In this document: in pieces, positions 18,208 through 27,974 of the stretch
How positions within the stretch are numbered: the first letter of the stretch is position 1
How the letters are laid out: the number at the start of each line of letters is the position of its first letter
Source of the DNA: Yoonia sp.
Lineage (GTDB): Bacteria > Pseudomonadota > Alphaproteobacteria > Rhodobacterales > Rhodobacteraceae
Assembly (NCBI GenBank): GCA_023955335.1
Contig: JAGSGF010000018.1
Location: 1-52,623, forward strand
Length of the DNA: 52,623 nt
Reading direction: 5' to 3'
Translations under genes and position numbers: made by a program
Notes under the pieces: generated by a model
What the model was told of the DNA's origin: nothing
Database searches by the model: none
The model's input: only the letters and a program-made list of their open reading frames with translations

Positions 18208-19701
18208 CTAGGGCGCGTAATCGGACCGCAAGACGTTCTTTTGGACCTTGCCCATCGTATTGCGCGGCAACGCATCTCGCATGACAAACTGGCGGGGCCG
18301 TTTGAAACTGGCCAATAGCGGTGCGATCCGGGCCGCGATGGTATCAGCCGTCAGGGTTTGATTTTCGCGCACAACGGCGGCAATCACGCTTTCACCAAAA
18401 TCAGGGTGCGGCACGCCAAAAACAGCGCTTTCGGTGACCCCTTCGATGTCGTTTAGTACATCCTCAATTTCCTTGGGGTAAATGTTGTAGCCCCCCGAAA
18501 TGATCAGGTCCTTTTCACGGCCAACGATGCTGATCCGGCCGTCCGCATCCATCGTACCCAGATCACCCGTGATAAAGAACCCGTTTTCGCGCAGTTCTTC
18601 GCGGGTTTTGTCGGGCATGTTCCAATAGCCCTGAAAGACGTTGTCGCCCTTTACCTCGATCACCCCAATGTCGCCTTGCGCAACAGGCATAGCATTGGCG
18701 GTGATGACCACTTGGGTGCCTGCCAATGGAAAACCGACCGTACCCGCGACGCGCGCGCCGTCAAACGGGTTCGATGTGATCATGTTGGTTTCGGTCATTC
18801 CGTACCGCTCTAGAATCAACTGGCCTGTGCGGTCTTCAAATGCGCTGTGGGTTTCAGCCAACAGCGGCGCACTGCCGGACACAAACAGGCGCATCCCAGC
18901 GCACAGTTCCTGTGTGAACCGCGCGTCGCCCAACAGCCGCGTGTAGAACGTTGGCACCCCCATCAGCATAGTGGATCGCGGCAATTCCGACAGGATCAGA
19001 TCAATGTCAAAGCGTTCCATGAACCGGATGGAAGCACCAGCAATCAGACTGGTGTTCATCGCCACGAACAGCCCGTGCGTATGAAAGATTGGTAGCGCAT
19101 GTATCAGCCGATCAGAGGCGGTAATTTGCCAATGCACCGTTAATACAGTGGCGTTGGACACCAAGTTTCTATGCGACAGCATCGCGCCTTTTGATCGGCC
19201 GGTCGTGCCGGATGTATAAAGCAATGCGGCCAAATCGTCAGGCCCCCGATCAACTGTATCAAACGTGTCAGGCGCCGCGTTCGCCGCCACCGTCAGGCTG
19301 CCCGTTCCATCAGCGTCCAATGTCAGCACACTAATCTTTTGATCCGCGCACAGCCGCGACATCGCGCCTGCATCTTTTGCATCGCATATCACAAGCCTAG
19401 GGGATGCGTCGTCGATGAAGTAGGACAGCTCTGCCTCGGTGTAGGCCGTGTTCAGCGGCAGATAGACCGCACCCGTTTGAACGGCGGCAGCATAAAGCGC
19501 GATTGTGTCGACCAGTTTGGGGGCTTGAATAACGATGCGGTCACTGGCGGCGACGCCTGCATCTGTCAGCACATTTGCGATCTGGGCGGCACGGCGCACA
19601 AAGGCCGCATAACTGACAATCGATCCATCATCGCACTCGAGGAAAGGTGCTTGATTTTGGGCGTGCCGTGCAAATAGCGCATCATAAAGGGTGTTGGTCA
19701 C
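18208..19701 (-). CDS. matB: malonyl-CoA synthetase (malonate-CoA ligase)
   Basis: A 497-residue acyl-adenylate-forming ligase making malonyl-CoA from malonate, CoA and ATP. Motifs are the P-loop LLYTSGTTGRSKGAMLSH, YGMTETN, the TGDLGTMD hinge region and the C-terminal Lys in RNTMGKVQK. Assignment as MatB rather than a general acyl-CoA ligase rests on the immediate upstream malonyl-CoA decarboxylase gene, with which it overlaps by 4 bp, and on overall resemblance. No malonate transporter (MatC or MatPQM) is next to it. It is convergent with the Rieske gene, only 5 bp apart. Confidence 0.88.
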   Translation of the reverse strand: MTNTLYDALFARHAQNQAPFLECDDGSIVSYAAFVRRAAQIANVLTDAGVAASDRIVIQAPKLVDTIALYAAAVQTGAVYLPLNTAYTEAELSYFIDDASPRLVICDAKDAGAMSRLCADQKISVLTLDADGTGSLTVAANAAPDTFDTVDRGPDDLAALLYTSGTTGRSKGAMLSHRNLVSNATVLTVHWQITASDRLIHALPIFHTHGLFVAMNTSLIAGASIRFMERFDIDLILSELPRSTMLMGVPTFYTRLLGDARFTQELCAGMRLFVSGSAPLLAETHSAFEDRTGQLILERYGMTETNMITSNPFDGARVAGTVGFPLAGTQVVITANAMPVAQGDIGVIEVKGDNVFQGYWNMPDKTREELRENGFFITGDLGTMDADGRISIVGREKDLIISGGYNIYPKEIEDVLNDIEGVTESAVFGVPHPDFGESVIAAVVRENQTLTADTIAARIAPLLASFKRPRQFVMRDALPRNTMGKVQKNVLRSDYAP

Positions 19702-20984
19702 TGGGTTGTTTCCTTTATTGATGCCGTTCGCAACGTCTGCACCTCGCGGGATGCAGAGATATCGGACCGAAGCGCAAAGTCTTCGTGATTGGTTTCCGTA
19801 TGTATGAGGTCATACAGATAGTTAACCATCGTCCCACTCGACTGCGCCTTGCCATTCTCAGACATATCCGCATGCGCGTGGATTTGATGGATCTGGGCGC
19901 CATTTCCAAGGTGGAATTTTGCAACAGGATCAAGCGGCGACCCGCTTTGGTGTTTGGCATCCATCAAGTACCGGGCCGTCATTGCGCGAATGGTCGGATC
20001 ATCCGCGTCGCCCGACAGAACCGCCTGCGCAGCCCCACCAAGAATTGGGTCATCTACCAGTCCATCTAGCCAGTTATTCAGCCCCGGAACCGGCGAAAGC
20101 GTCACAAAGGTTTCAAGCTGTGGGCATTCTTTCAAAAGCTCGATCACCACTTGTTTGATCAACAAGTTTCCAAAGCTCACACCGGTCAGACCTTTCTGAC
20201 AATTCGAGATCGAATAGAACACTGCCACCTTTGCTTGATCGGCATCAAGCGGTTCGCGGTGGTCAGACAGAACCGCGTCAATCGATCCTGGAATTCGGGC
20301 CGTCAAAGCGACCTCAACAAAGATCAAAGGCTCGTTCGGCATAGATGGGTGAAAGAAGGCAAAGCATTTACGGTCCGATGGATACAGCCTGCGGCGCAAG
20401 TCGTCCCAATCGCTGATCTCGTGGACGGCCTCGTAGGCGACAATTTTATCAAGGATGCTTGCAGGGCTGTCCCAACCGATCTGCTGTAACACGAGGAATC
20501 CACGGTTGAACCAGCTGCGGAGCAAATGCACGAAATCAAAGTTTGTGCGTTTAAGGTCGGGGTGATGTTTGAGCAAAGCCAACAGATCAACACGCATCGC
20601 CACCAATTGTGCAGTCGCACCGACGGGCTGATTAAGCCGCCGCAACAATTCTTGGCGCTTTGATTCTGCAGCGCGGCTTAGGTCTTCAAATGCTTTGGGT
20701 GATGGCGTGACGGCATAGTCGGCGGCCAAACGCGCAAGCAACGTTGCGTCCAAATCAAGCTCCGCGTTCAGAAACTCAAAAAATGCCTGTTTATCCTCAG
20801 CGTTCAATTCGGCGTATTTACCTAAGATCGTGGATGCCAACCGAAGGCCCGAAACCTCACCCTCTGCAGATAACAACGCTTGGCAAAGCGTGTTGATATC
20901 GCGCCGGTCATCTTTGCCTCGCGGCGCTACACGGCGGTCAAAAATGGTCGAAAGAATATCACCCAGAAATCGATTACGTTGCAT
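19698..20984 (-). CDS. matA: malonyl-CoA decarboxylase
   Basis: A 428-residue malonyl-CoA decarboxylase that yields acetyl-CoA and CO2. Its N-terminal helical region (about 1-130) is followed by the GNAT-like catalytic domain with LLRSWFNRGFLVLQQIGW and FFHPSMPNEPLIFVEVALT. The active-site elements SISNCQKGLTGVSFGN (Ser) and KFHLGNGA (His) are intact. Together with MatB it forms the malonate-to-acetyl-CoA route. The usual GntR regulator of such operons is reduced to a fragment just upstream. Confidence 0.92.
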   Translation of the reverse strand: MQRNRFLGDILSTIFDRRVAPRGKDDRRDINTLCQALLSAEGEVSGLRLASTILGKYAELNAEDKQAFFEFLNAELDLDATLLARLAADYAVTPSPKAFEDLSRAAESKRQELLRRLNQPVGATAQLVAMRVDLLALLKHHPDLKRTNFDFVHLLRSWFNRGFLVLQQIGWDSPASILDKIVAYEAVHEISDWDDLRRRLYPSDRKCFAFFHPSMPNEPLIFVEVALTARIPGSIDAVLSDHREPLDADQAKVAVFYSISNCQKGLTGVSFGNLLIKQVVIELLKECPQLETFVTLSPVPGLNNWLDGLVDDPILGGAAQAVLSGDADDPTIRAMTARYLMDAKHQSGSPLDPVAKFHLGNGAQIHQIHAHADMSENGKAQSSGTMVNYLYDLIHTETNHEDFALRSDISASREVQTLRTASIKETTQ

Positions 20985-21027
20985 GTCGTGCTCATTTTCT
21001 GTCGAGGTTAACTATAGGTCGCCAAGG

Positions 21028-21159
21028 CTAGCGGACGGACGACGCACCTACATCACGCAAGGTACGCAGCTTTTCGGCCTTCAGTTTTTCGCCAGCCGGA
21101 AGCTTGCCCGTCAAGATCATCTCGCCCGCTTGCATGTGGTCACCCGTCTTATCCGGCAT
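21028..21159 (-). pseudogene. truncated GntR-family regulator (matR remnant)
   Basis: A 43-codon minus-strand frame, ending 44 nt upstream of the malonyl-CoA decarboxylase start. Its residues MILTGKLPAGEKLKAEKLR followed by VGASSVR match the start of a GntR/FadR-type winged helix (typically ...ILSG.L.PGE.L...L....VGASPVREAL). A TAG stop falls exactly where the recognition helix should continue, and the effector domain is missing. The open frame runs a further 25 codons upstream without a clear start. Malonate operons in alphaproteobacteria usually carry a GntR repressor, so I read this as a decayed matR. Confidence 0.6.
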
Positions 21160-21299
21160 AGGCCCCGCACATGCGATCTGCCCGTTTTGTTCAAGTGCCA
21201 ACGCGCCACAGGGCTTGGCCTTATGGTCGCGCTAAACTTTTGGTCCACTTAATAACATCGATATTAACCGTCTTTCAGCTTAATAGTAGGCAGAAAATT

Positions 21300-21752
21300 G
21301 AAAACCGACAAGCAGTTTGACGATGAAATATCCCGGCAAACCGGACTGAGAACTATGCTGTTAATTTCAGCGCATTGGACGCGCGGGTTGGTGACGACCT
21401 AATGGGTTTGATCGCAAATCCAGACCTCGCAAAATCGTAAGCAGAAGACATCACAAGTACGCCTGCTATGCCAACTGCGTCGATTACCCCGGTATCTGTT
21501 CAAGCCCCGTCGTCGACGAAAAAGACTTCAATGCTACGGTGGTCGCACATTGATCACCCCAGCGATGGCGCGATTGACTTAAGTTTGACGCATACGCGGT
21601 CGTATGACGCAGAGGGCGGACAAGCCGGCTACGGGCGATATCTGTCAGCGATTGTCGGCTTCACGGCAAGCGGTCCGACCCGTATGAACACCTGCTCTGG
21701 CCGTTTCATTTTTGTCCACACGCCCGACGGTATATCGCGCGGCGTGACCTGA
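21300..21752 (+). pseudogene. frameshifted gene remnant of unknown family
   Basis: Protein-like stretches follow one another on the plus strand in changing frames: TDKQFDDEISRQTGLRT (from about 21303), YAVNFSALDARVGDDLMGL (from about 21355), YACYANCVDYPGICSSPVV (from about 21458), and HIDHPSDGAIDLSLTHTRSY onward to a stop near 21752. No single frame joins them. The simplest reading is an old gene with several indels. I cannot name its family. The C-terminal 70 codons remain open and could still be translated from an ATG at 21468. Confidence 0.4.
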
Positions 21753-21775
21753 TCTTGACTCCAGACGCCTGATTA

Positions 21776-23077
21776 TCACAGATATCGGTTCACCAGATTT
21801 TCAAGGCGTTCCTGGCGGCCTGATTGTGGCACCGGGTTAATCCCTTCCGACATGACGCGGGCGGTGATCATATCCAGATCAGATGCCATCAATTCCGCAC
21901 CTTGCGCAGTATCCCAACCAGCGTAACGATTGTCGCGCGCGGCCTCTAACTTGCCATCGTGTAGCATCGCTGCTGCGGCCTTAAGACCTGCAGCACACGC
22001 ATCCATGCCGCCGACGTGGGCAAGGATCAAATCCTCTGCATCCAGTGATTGACGGCGCAGCTTGGCATCAAAATTCGTGCCACCTGTGGTAAAGCCGCCC
22101 GCACGCAATACCTCGTAATAGGCCAGCGTCATTTCCGGCACATTGTTCGGGAATTGATCGGTATCCCATCCAGATTGATAATCATTGCGGTTCATATCGA
22201 TGGAGCCGAAAATGCCCAACTCGCGGGCCAACGCCAATTCATGTTCAAACGAATGCCCTGCCAAAATTGCATGGCCCTGTTCGACATTGACCTGCACCTC
22301 GTCCTCGAGCCCGAAATCCTTAAGGAACCCGTAAACCGTGGCGACGTCATAGTCATACTGATGCTTGGTTGGCTCTTGCGGTTTTGGCTCGATCAGAATG
22401 GCGCCTTTGAACCCCATCTTGTGCTTATAGTCGACGACCATTTGCAGCATGCGTCCCGCTTGGGCACGTTCGCGGCCCATGTCGGTATTGAGCAAAGTTT
22501 CATAGCCTTCACGGCCACCCCACAGGACGTAATTCTCGCCGCCCAACTTAATCGTGGCATCCATGCAGGTCTTGATGGTGGCCGCTGAAAACGCAAATAC
22601 ATCCGGATCAGGGTTCGTGGCCGCGCCCGACATAAACCGGCGATGGGAAAACAAATTTGCGGTTCCCCAAAGCAATTTCACGCCCGTTTCGTCCATCTTT
22701 TGTGCAAAGTAATCAACGATTTCTTCGAGGTTCTTCGTGTTGTGCATGAAGTCCGCGCCTTCGGGGCGCACATCCGCATCATGGAAGCAGAAGTATGGCA
22801 CACCAAGGATTTGGAACATCTCGAATGCAACGTCGGCCTTGAGCTTGGCCGCCGCCATTGTATTGCCAAACCAAGGGCGCTCGAACGTGGCACCACCAAA
22901 CGGGTCGCCACCTTCCCATGCAAACGAATGCCAATAGGCCGCCGCAAACCGCAGGTGATCTTTCATCGGCTTGCCCATGACCATCTCGTCAGGGTTATAG
23001 TGCCGGAACGCGAAATCGTTGTCGGTCTGTGGACCTTCAAATTTGATCTGCGGAATGCCTTTGAAAAAGTCGGTCAT
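21776..23077 (-). CDS. xylA: xylose isomerase
   Basis: A 433-residue xylose isomerase converting D-xylose to D-xylulose in the cytoplasm. It has the long-form (class II) length and pattern: [16 protein letters not shown], catalytic His in [11 protein letters not shown], Lys/Glu metal site in [17 protein letters not shown], and [20 protein letters not shown]. It is the last gene of the xyl operon and overlaps xylB by 4 bp (ATGA). No clear terminator follows, and the next 790 nt contain only gene remnants. Confidence 0.96.
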   Translation of the reverse strand: MTDFFKGIPQIKFEGPQTDNDFAFRHYNPDEMVMGKPMKDHLRFAAAYWHSFAWEGGDPFGGATFERPWFGNTMAAAKLKADVAFEMFQILGVPYFCFHDADVRPEGADFMHNTKNLEEIVDYFAQKMDETGVKLLWGTANLFSHRRFMSGAATNPDPDVFAFSAATIKTCMDATIKLGGENYVLWGGREGYETLLNTDMGRERAQAGRMLQMVVDYKHKMGFKGAILIEPKPQEPTKHQYDYDVATVYGFLKDFGLEDEVQVNVEQGHAILAGHSFEHELALARELGIFGSIDMNRNDYQSGWDTDQFPNNVPEMTLAYYEVLRAGGFTTGGTNFDAKLRRQSLDAEDLILAHVGGMDACAAGLKAAAAMLHDGKLEAARDNRYAGWDTAQGAELMASDLDMITARVMSEGINPVPQSGRQERLENLVNRYL

Positions 23078-24513
23078 GTTAGTCCTTTCAACGCGCCATA
23101 TGCGGCGCGGTAACGTGCGTGTGCATCGGCGAATGCGCCCGTCAGAGATGTGTCAGGGTCAATTATTCGGTCAATCTTTGGGGGAGTGGCGATCTGCGCC
23201 CCTGCCCCTGTGGCGGCCATCAGCCCAAGGCGGGCAGCGCCGAAAGCCCCACCAAAATCACCCGCGACAGGAATTTCCACGGGCATATCCAACGCGGTCG
23301 CGATCGCCTTAACCCAATAGTCAGATTTTGTGCCGCCACCGACACCGATCAAGCGGTTGATCTGCGTGCCCGTGGATTTCAGGGCATAGAAGTTGTCAAC
23401 AAAGGCGTGGGTCACGCCTTCAAGTACGGCGCGGGTCAGGGCGGCCGTGTCATCACCGTGATCCAGATGCAGGAATGCCCCACGGATATTGGGGTCGTTG
23501 TGTGGCGTGCGTTCTCCGCCCAAGTAGGGCAGGAACAATGCACGGGATGGAGCTTGAACAGGGCCAAGATTGGCCGTCAGATCAGCCGCATCTTGACCAA
23601 TACGCGCCGCATACCAATTGAGCGCGTCTGCGGCGGCCAAGATGACCCCCATTTGGTGCCATGTATCAGGCAGCGCATGGCAAAACGTGTGCACAGCGCT
23701 GGCCGCATCGGGTTGATAGGCATCAGAGGCTGCAAACAGAACACCCGACGTGCCCAACGATACAAACGCATCGCCAGCTTTGACGACGCCGACGCCCACG
23801 GCGCTCGCCGCGTTGTCACCGCCGCCGCCTGCGATGATAACGCCCTTGGGCAGACCCCACATGGCAGCGAGGCTGTCGCGCAGCGTACCAGAGGCTTGTG
23901 ATCCTTCAACCAAGCGCGGCATCTGCGCGCGGGTCAGGCCAGTTTTGGCCAGCAGGTCATCAGACCAATCACGTTTTGCGGTATCGAGCCAGCTTGTACC
24001 TGCCGCATCCGACATCTCAGACACGGCATCGCCTGTGAGCCAAAAGCGCAGGTAGTCTTTTGGCAACAAAACCTTGTCGATACGCGCAAAAATATCTGGA
24101 TGATGGGTTGAAACCCATCCTACTTTGGGTGCCGTGAAACCTGCAAAGACGATGTTCCCCGTGATGTTGCGGAACGCAGGATCTGCATCCATCACCGCCG
24201 CTTGGGTCGCAGCACGGGTGTCGTTCCACAGCAAACAAGGCATCAGCACGTCGCCTGCGGCATCAATCAGCGTCGCCCCGTGCATGTGCCCGGACAGACC
24301 AATGCCACGCACAGCATCCAAAGGGGTTTGGGCAGACAGCGCGGCCATGACCGCCTGTGCCGCCGCAATCCAATCCGCAGGGTCTTGTTGGGACCAACCA
24401 GCCTGCGGACGGGTGCTTGTCAGGGGTGCTTGGGCCTCTGCCACAATCACCTGATCCGCATCAATCACAACTGCCTTGAGCCCCGATGTGCCAAGGTCTA
24501 ACCCGATATACAC
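23074..24513 (-). CDS. xylB: xylulokinase
   Basis: A 479-residue FGGY-family kinase that phosphorylates D-xylulose to xylulose-5-phosphate. Family motifs include [18 protein letters not shown] at the N-terminus, [13 protein letters not shown] around the sugar site, [18 protein letters not shown], and [13 protein letters not shown] in the ATPase half. The start is GTG at 24513 and shares one base with the xylG stop (TAGTG). The GTG may lower its translation relative to neighbours. Confidence 0.95.
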   Translation of the reverse strand: MYIGLDLGTSGLKAVVIDADQVIVAEAQAPLTSTRPQAGWSQQDPADWIAAAQAVMAALSAQTPLDAVRGIGLSGHMHGATLIDAAGDVLMPCLLWNDTRAATQAAVMDADPAFRNITGNIVFAGFTAPKVGWVSTHHPDIFARIDKVLLPKDYLRFWLTGDAVSEMSDAAGTSWLDTAKRDWSDDLLAKTGLTRAQMPRLVEGSQASGTLRDSLAAMWGLPKGVIIAGGGGDNAASAVGVGVVKAGDAFVSLGTSGVLFAASDAYQPDAASAVHTFCHALPDTWHQMGVILAAADALNWYAARIGQDAADLTANLGPVQAPSRALFLPYLGGERTPHNDPNIRGAFLHLDHGDDTAALTRAVLEGVTHAFVDNFYALKSTGTQINRLIGVGGGTKSDYWVKAIATALDMPVEIPVAGDFGGAFGAARLGLMAATGAGAQIATPPKIDRIIDPDTSLTGAFADAHARYRAAYGALKGLT

Positions 24514-25262
24514 TAAGCAGCAGCCTTTGGGTTTTTGCCGAGAATAATCATCGACAAAATATCGTCTTCGGTGACATCCTCAACGCGCTCGGTACCGACC
24601 ATCTGACCATTCTTCATCACCGCAACACGGTCACATAGTTCCATCATCTCGCGAGTGTCATGGCTGATCAGGAAGATACCCAGACCCTGCTTTTTCAACT
24701 CTTGAATAAGCTCCGCAACCATTGCGGTTTCATGCACGCCAAGGGCGGCTGTTGGTTCATCCATGATCAGGATTTTTGCGTTGAAATACACCGCACGCGC
24801 GATCGCAACCGATTGACGTTGACCACCTGACAAAGCGGACACCGGTTCTTTCAACTTTTTGAAATTGGGGTTCAACCGCGCCATGATTTTACGGGTCTCT
24901 GCCTCCATCCGGTCATCATCAACAAAGCCCATCCCGGTGGTAAGCTCGCGGCCGAGAAACAAGTTCGACGCGGCATCAAGATTATCGGCAAGCGCAAGTG
25001 TCTGGTAAATCGTCTCAATATTATATTCGCGTGCATCCCGAGGCGTTTGGATCGTGGCCTTGTTGCCTTCGATGAAAATCTCACCGCTGTCCATTTTATA
25101 TGCGCCCGACAGCATCTTAATCAGCGTCGATTTCCCCGCGCCATTATGACCCAACAGACCAACGACTTCGCCCGCATGAAGCGAGATGCTTACGTTATCA
25201 ACGGCCTGCACACCGCCAAACGCGATTGAGACGTCTTTCATTTCGACCAATGGTGTCGTCAT
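24513..25262 (-). CDS. xylG: xylose ABC transporter ATP-binding protein (single-domain XylG)
   Basis: A 249-residue ATPase with Walker A GHNGAGKST, signature LSGGQRQSVAIA, Walker B ILIMDEPTAAL and switch His in ISHDTRE. It has only one nucleotide-binding domain, while the enterobacterial XylG/RbsA proteins have two fused ones. The short form is common with alphaproteobacterial sugar transporters and would work as a homodimer. Its start abuts the xylH stop by one base. Confidence 0.93.
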   Translation of the reverse strand: MTTPLVEMKDVSIAFGGVQAVDNVSISLHAGEVVGLLGHNGAGKSTLIKMLSGAYKMDSGEIFIEGNKATIQTPRDAREYNIETIYQTLALADNLDAASNLFLGRELTTGMGFVDDDRMEAETRKIMARLNPNFKKLKEPVSALSGGQRQSVAIARAVYFNAKILIMDEPTAALGVHETAMVAELIQELKKQGLGIFLISHDTREMMELCDRVAVMKNGQMVGTERVEDVTEDDILSMIILGKNPKAAA

Positions 25263-26548
25263 TATTTTGCTCCCGTGCGTTTGCGGTATTGAATGTCGAG
25301 CCAGACAGCGACGACCAAGACGCCACCAACAACGATGTTTTGCAGGGGTGCATCCACCCCAACCATCGCCATGCCTGATTGCAAAGATTGCATGATCAGC
25401 GCGCCCAAGATCGCGCCATAGATTGTCCCGATCCCGCCAGATAATGCGGTCCCACCGATAACAGCCGCCGCGATGACGCGAAGTTCGTCCAAGGTGCCAA
25501 GGTCATTGGAATGGTTCTGCAAGCGGCTTGATGCCACAACAGCAGCAATCGCGCAGAGCACACCCATCAAGGCGAAAATCTTGACCGTCAACATGCGGGT
25601 ATTGATACCTGACAATTCTGCCGCATCAGGGTTGCCACCAGTCGCAAAGATATAGCGCCCGAAGCGTGTACGCTTTGCAATGATGGTCATGATCCCTGTG
25701 ATCGCGATTAAAAGAAGAACTGATATTGGCAGGCCATAAACCGCGTTACACCCTTCAGCGATCTCGCACCCGTATTTCGACGGGTCCCGCGCGACGACCC
25801 GTTCGGGGACGGCGTAATTTGTGAGGATCGCAATGAACCCAAGGATTGAAACAGTTGTGATCCCCGCCAATGACGCCTCGGCCCACAGGGGTTTCACCGG
25901 AAAGCCATGCTTGGTTTTTGTGCTGCGTGACTTAAAAATCAAAATGACTGCGACGATGACCGCGATGATGCCCAGCACCCAAGACGTCGTGCCGCCCAAT
26001 GTGCCGTTAATCCCGCCAAAGGTCATAAAGGTTTTGTCCAACGGGCCAATCGTCTGGCCAGCAGTCTGGTACCAACCGACGTTGCGCCACACCAGAAAGC
26101 CGCCAAGCGTGACGATGAACGCGGGAATGCCCTGATAGCCGATAAGCCACCCATTAAACGCGCCGATCAAGGCACCCAAAAGCACGCCGACACCTACGGC
26201 AATCCATGGGATCGCCCAGTGCCCAATCTCAAACAATTCCGGCAGCCAACGGACCTGCGTCATCGCCATCAGCGCAGAGGTTGCCGCAAGGATTGCCCCC
26301 ACCGACAGATCGATGTTGCGCGTAACGATAACGAACACCATGCCTGTCGCCATGATCGCAACCGAGACAGTCTGGATCGTCAGGTTAAAGATGTTGCGCG
26401 GCGTTAAAAAACGACCATCGGTCAGAATATTGAACACAATACAGACCAATAGGAAGGCCCCAATCATACCCAACATACGGGTATCTATTTCGAGCGATTG
26501 TATAATGCTTTTGCGCGGTGGCGCTGCGGGTTCGTGGGCTTCGGACAT
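25262..26548 (-). CDS. xylH: xylose ABC transporter permease
   Basis: A 428-residue permease of the RbsC/XylH family with about ten membrane segments. Family features are MVFVIVTRNIDLSVGAI, YQGIPAFIVTLGG and VIGGTALSGGIGTIYGA. A periplasmic insertion with CEIAEGC (two cysteines) occurs around residue 275. ATG 26548 is chosen because GGAG lies about seven bases upstream; an in-frame ATG at 26581 and a longer frame to 26716 run back through the intercistronic hairpins. Confidence 0.92.
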   Translation of the reverse strand: MSEAHEPAAPPRKSIIQSLEIDTRMLGMIGAFLLVCIVFNILTDGRFLTPRNIFNLTIQTVSVAIMATGMVFVIVTRNIDLSVGAILAATSALMAMTQVRWLPELFEIGHWAIPWIAVGVGVLLGALIGAFNGWLIGYQGIPAFIVTLGGFLVWRNVGWYQTAGQTIGPLDKTFMTFGGINGTLGGTTSWVLGIIAVIVAVILIFKSRSTKTKHGFPVKPLWAEASLAGITTVSILGFIAILTNYAVPERVVARDPSKYGCEIAEGCNAVYGLPISVLLLIAITGIMTIIAKRTRFGRYIFATGGNPDAAELSGINTRMLTVKIFALMGVLCAIAAVVASSRLQNHSNDLGTLDELRVIAAAVIGGTALSGGIGTIYGAILGALIMQSLQSGMAMVGVDAPLQNIVVGGVLVVAVWLDIQYRKRTGAK

Positions 26549-26604
26549 CTCGTGGCTCCGTTCGCGTTGGGGATTTGACATAGCAAAGCCCGTTTGACAC
26601 CGCA

Positions 26605-26634
26605 GCACAAGCTGCGGAAGCACAAGCTGCGGAA
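26605..26634. repeat. 15-bp perfect tandem duplication upstream of xylH
   Basis: GCACAAGCTGCGGAA occurs twice back to back (26605-26619, 26620-26634). With the preceding CGCA it also forms a small hairpin (CGCAGC, loop ACAA, GCTGCG at 26601-26616). It lies in the xylF-xylH leader, 57 nt upstream of the xylH start, and may affect mRNA folding there. Confidence 0.85.
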
Positions 26635-26685
26635 AAATCGGCTTGGCAATGTCGGGATTTGGGTGATGACAAGGTGAGGTAACGA

Positions 26686-26718
26686 TTTTGGCCCACCCCA
26701 AAGTAAGGTGGGCCAAAA
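26686..26718 (-). terminator. intercistronic hairpin after xylF
   Basis: A perfect 12-bp inverted repeat, TTTTGGCCCACC and GGTGGGCCAAAA, with a 9-nt loop. It begins 12 nt past the xylF stop on the minus strand. The A/T ends make it look like a partial terminator. It should make the binding protein more abundant than the downstream permease, ATPase and enzymes. Confidence 0.8.
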
Positions 26719-26730
26719 CCAGGGAGAAAC

Positions 26731-27765
26731 CTAGTTACAAGGTGCAGGACCGTTGGTCACGCCTTGGCAAAGTGCTTCAACAGTGATCCAACCCGCGTCT
26801 GTAACGTCGGTCAGGTTGTCAGCTGTCACAGGCACAGGTGCCAGGAACATTGCGTTCATCTGTGTACCGGCTGGTGACGTCCACGTCATGGCACCGTCGA
26901 CAGACACCATACCGCCGTCAGCCATTGCCAACGCAGCAGCGATCTCGCCTGCGGCACGCCCCAGCGCGCGTGCATCTTTCCAAACAGACACTGTCTGCGT
27001 GCCCAATGCGACGCGGTTCAGCGCAGCGTGGTCGCCATCTTGACCGGAAACAGGAATGCCTTCCATGCCCTGCGCCGTCAGCGCAGCAACAGCACCACCG
27101 GCAGTGCCGTCATTGGATGCAACAACCGCATCAACCATATTGTCGTTCGCGGTCAGGATCTGCTCCATGTTGCGCTGTGCGTTGGCAGGCAACCAACCGT
27201 CTGTGTACGCTTCGTCAACGATGGTGATTGCGCCGGAATCGATTGCCGCCTGCAGGACTTCTTGCTGACCACCGCGCAGAAAATCTGCGTTCGGATCGGT
27301 TGGCGACCCTTTGATCATGACGTAGTTGCCTTCAGGCTGTGCGGCCAGAACGGCGCGGGCTTGCATGCGGCCAACTTCGACGTTGTCGAATGTCAGATAG
27401 AATGCGCGGGCGTCTTCAATCAAACGGTCATAGCCGACAACAGGAATACCTTCAGCGTCCGCGGCATCGATTGCCGGGCCAATTGCTGCGGAATCTTGCG
27501 CAAGAATGATAAGGGCGTCAACGCCCTGAGCGATCAGGCTTTCAACGTCTGACAACTGCTTTGCAGAAGACGATTGTGCGTCCGAAGACAGATACGTTGC
27601 ACCGGCAGCTTCCAAAGCAGACTTAATAGCCGCTTCGTCTGTCTTCCAGCGCTCTTCTTGAAAATTGGACCAGCTGACGCCGACGGTAATTCCGTGGCCT
27701 TCTGCAAATGCTGATGTGCTGAACCCTGCAACCGCGATGGCTGCTGCGATAACTGATTTATGCAT
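26731..27765 (-). CDS. xylF: D-xylose-binding periplasmic protein
   Basis: A 344-residue sugar-binding protein of the RbsB/XylF family. It has a signal peptide (MHKSVIAAAIAVAGFSTSAFA), then ITVGVSWSNFQEERWKTDEAAI, VDALIILAQDSAAIGPAIDAA, the second-lobe VMIKGSPTDPNADFLRGGQQEVL and GIPVSGQDGDHAALNRVA, all characteristic of XylF. GGGAGG precedes the ATG. As first gene of the operon, divergent from xylR, it should be induced by xylose. Confidence 0.95.
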   Translation of the reverse strand: MHKSVIAAAIAVAGFSTSAFAEGHGITVGVSWSNFQEERWKTDEAAIKSALEAAGATYLSSDAQSSSAKQLSDVESLIAQGVDALIILAQDSAAIGPAIDAADAEGIPVVGYDRLIEDARAFYLTFDNVEVGRMQARAVLAAQPEGNYVMIKGSPTDPNADFLRGGQQEVLQAAIDSGAITIVDEAYTDGWLPANAQRNMEQILTANDNMVDAVVASNDGTAGGAVAALTAQGMEGIPVSGQDGDHAALNRVALGTQTVSVWKDARALGRAAGEIAAALAMADGGMVSVDGAMTWTSPAGTQMNAMFLAPVPVTADNLTDVTDAGWITVEALCQGVTNGPAPCN

Positions 27766-27849
27766 GTTTTCCTCCCAGAATATCCAATCGCAACGCGTTT
27801 ACGCATCGCGATACCGAGTCGGATGACCCATCATAACAAGATGCGCTTA

Positions 27850-27872
27850 TTTATTTCAGTTTGTAAAATAAA
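27850..27872. promoter_or_regulatory. candidate XylR operator
   Basis: A 7-bp inverted repeat, TTTATTT-N9-AAATAAA, lies in an AT-rich island in the xylF/xylR intergenic region. It is 85 nt from the xylF start and 103 nt from the xylR start. Position and symmetry fit a ROK-repressor site, but the sequence is low-complexity, so this is tentative. Confidence 0.4.
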
Positions 27873-27974
27873 AAATGCAGCCACGCGCTTAATTGATAGC
27901 AAATCCTTTGAAATCCTGTCAGAACTGCATACAATGCTGAAACATGTATCGCCTTAACTTCAAGGATTAAAGAA

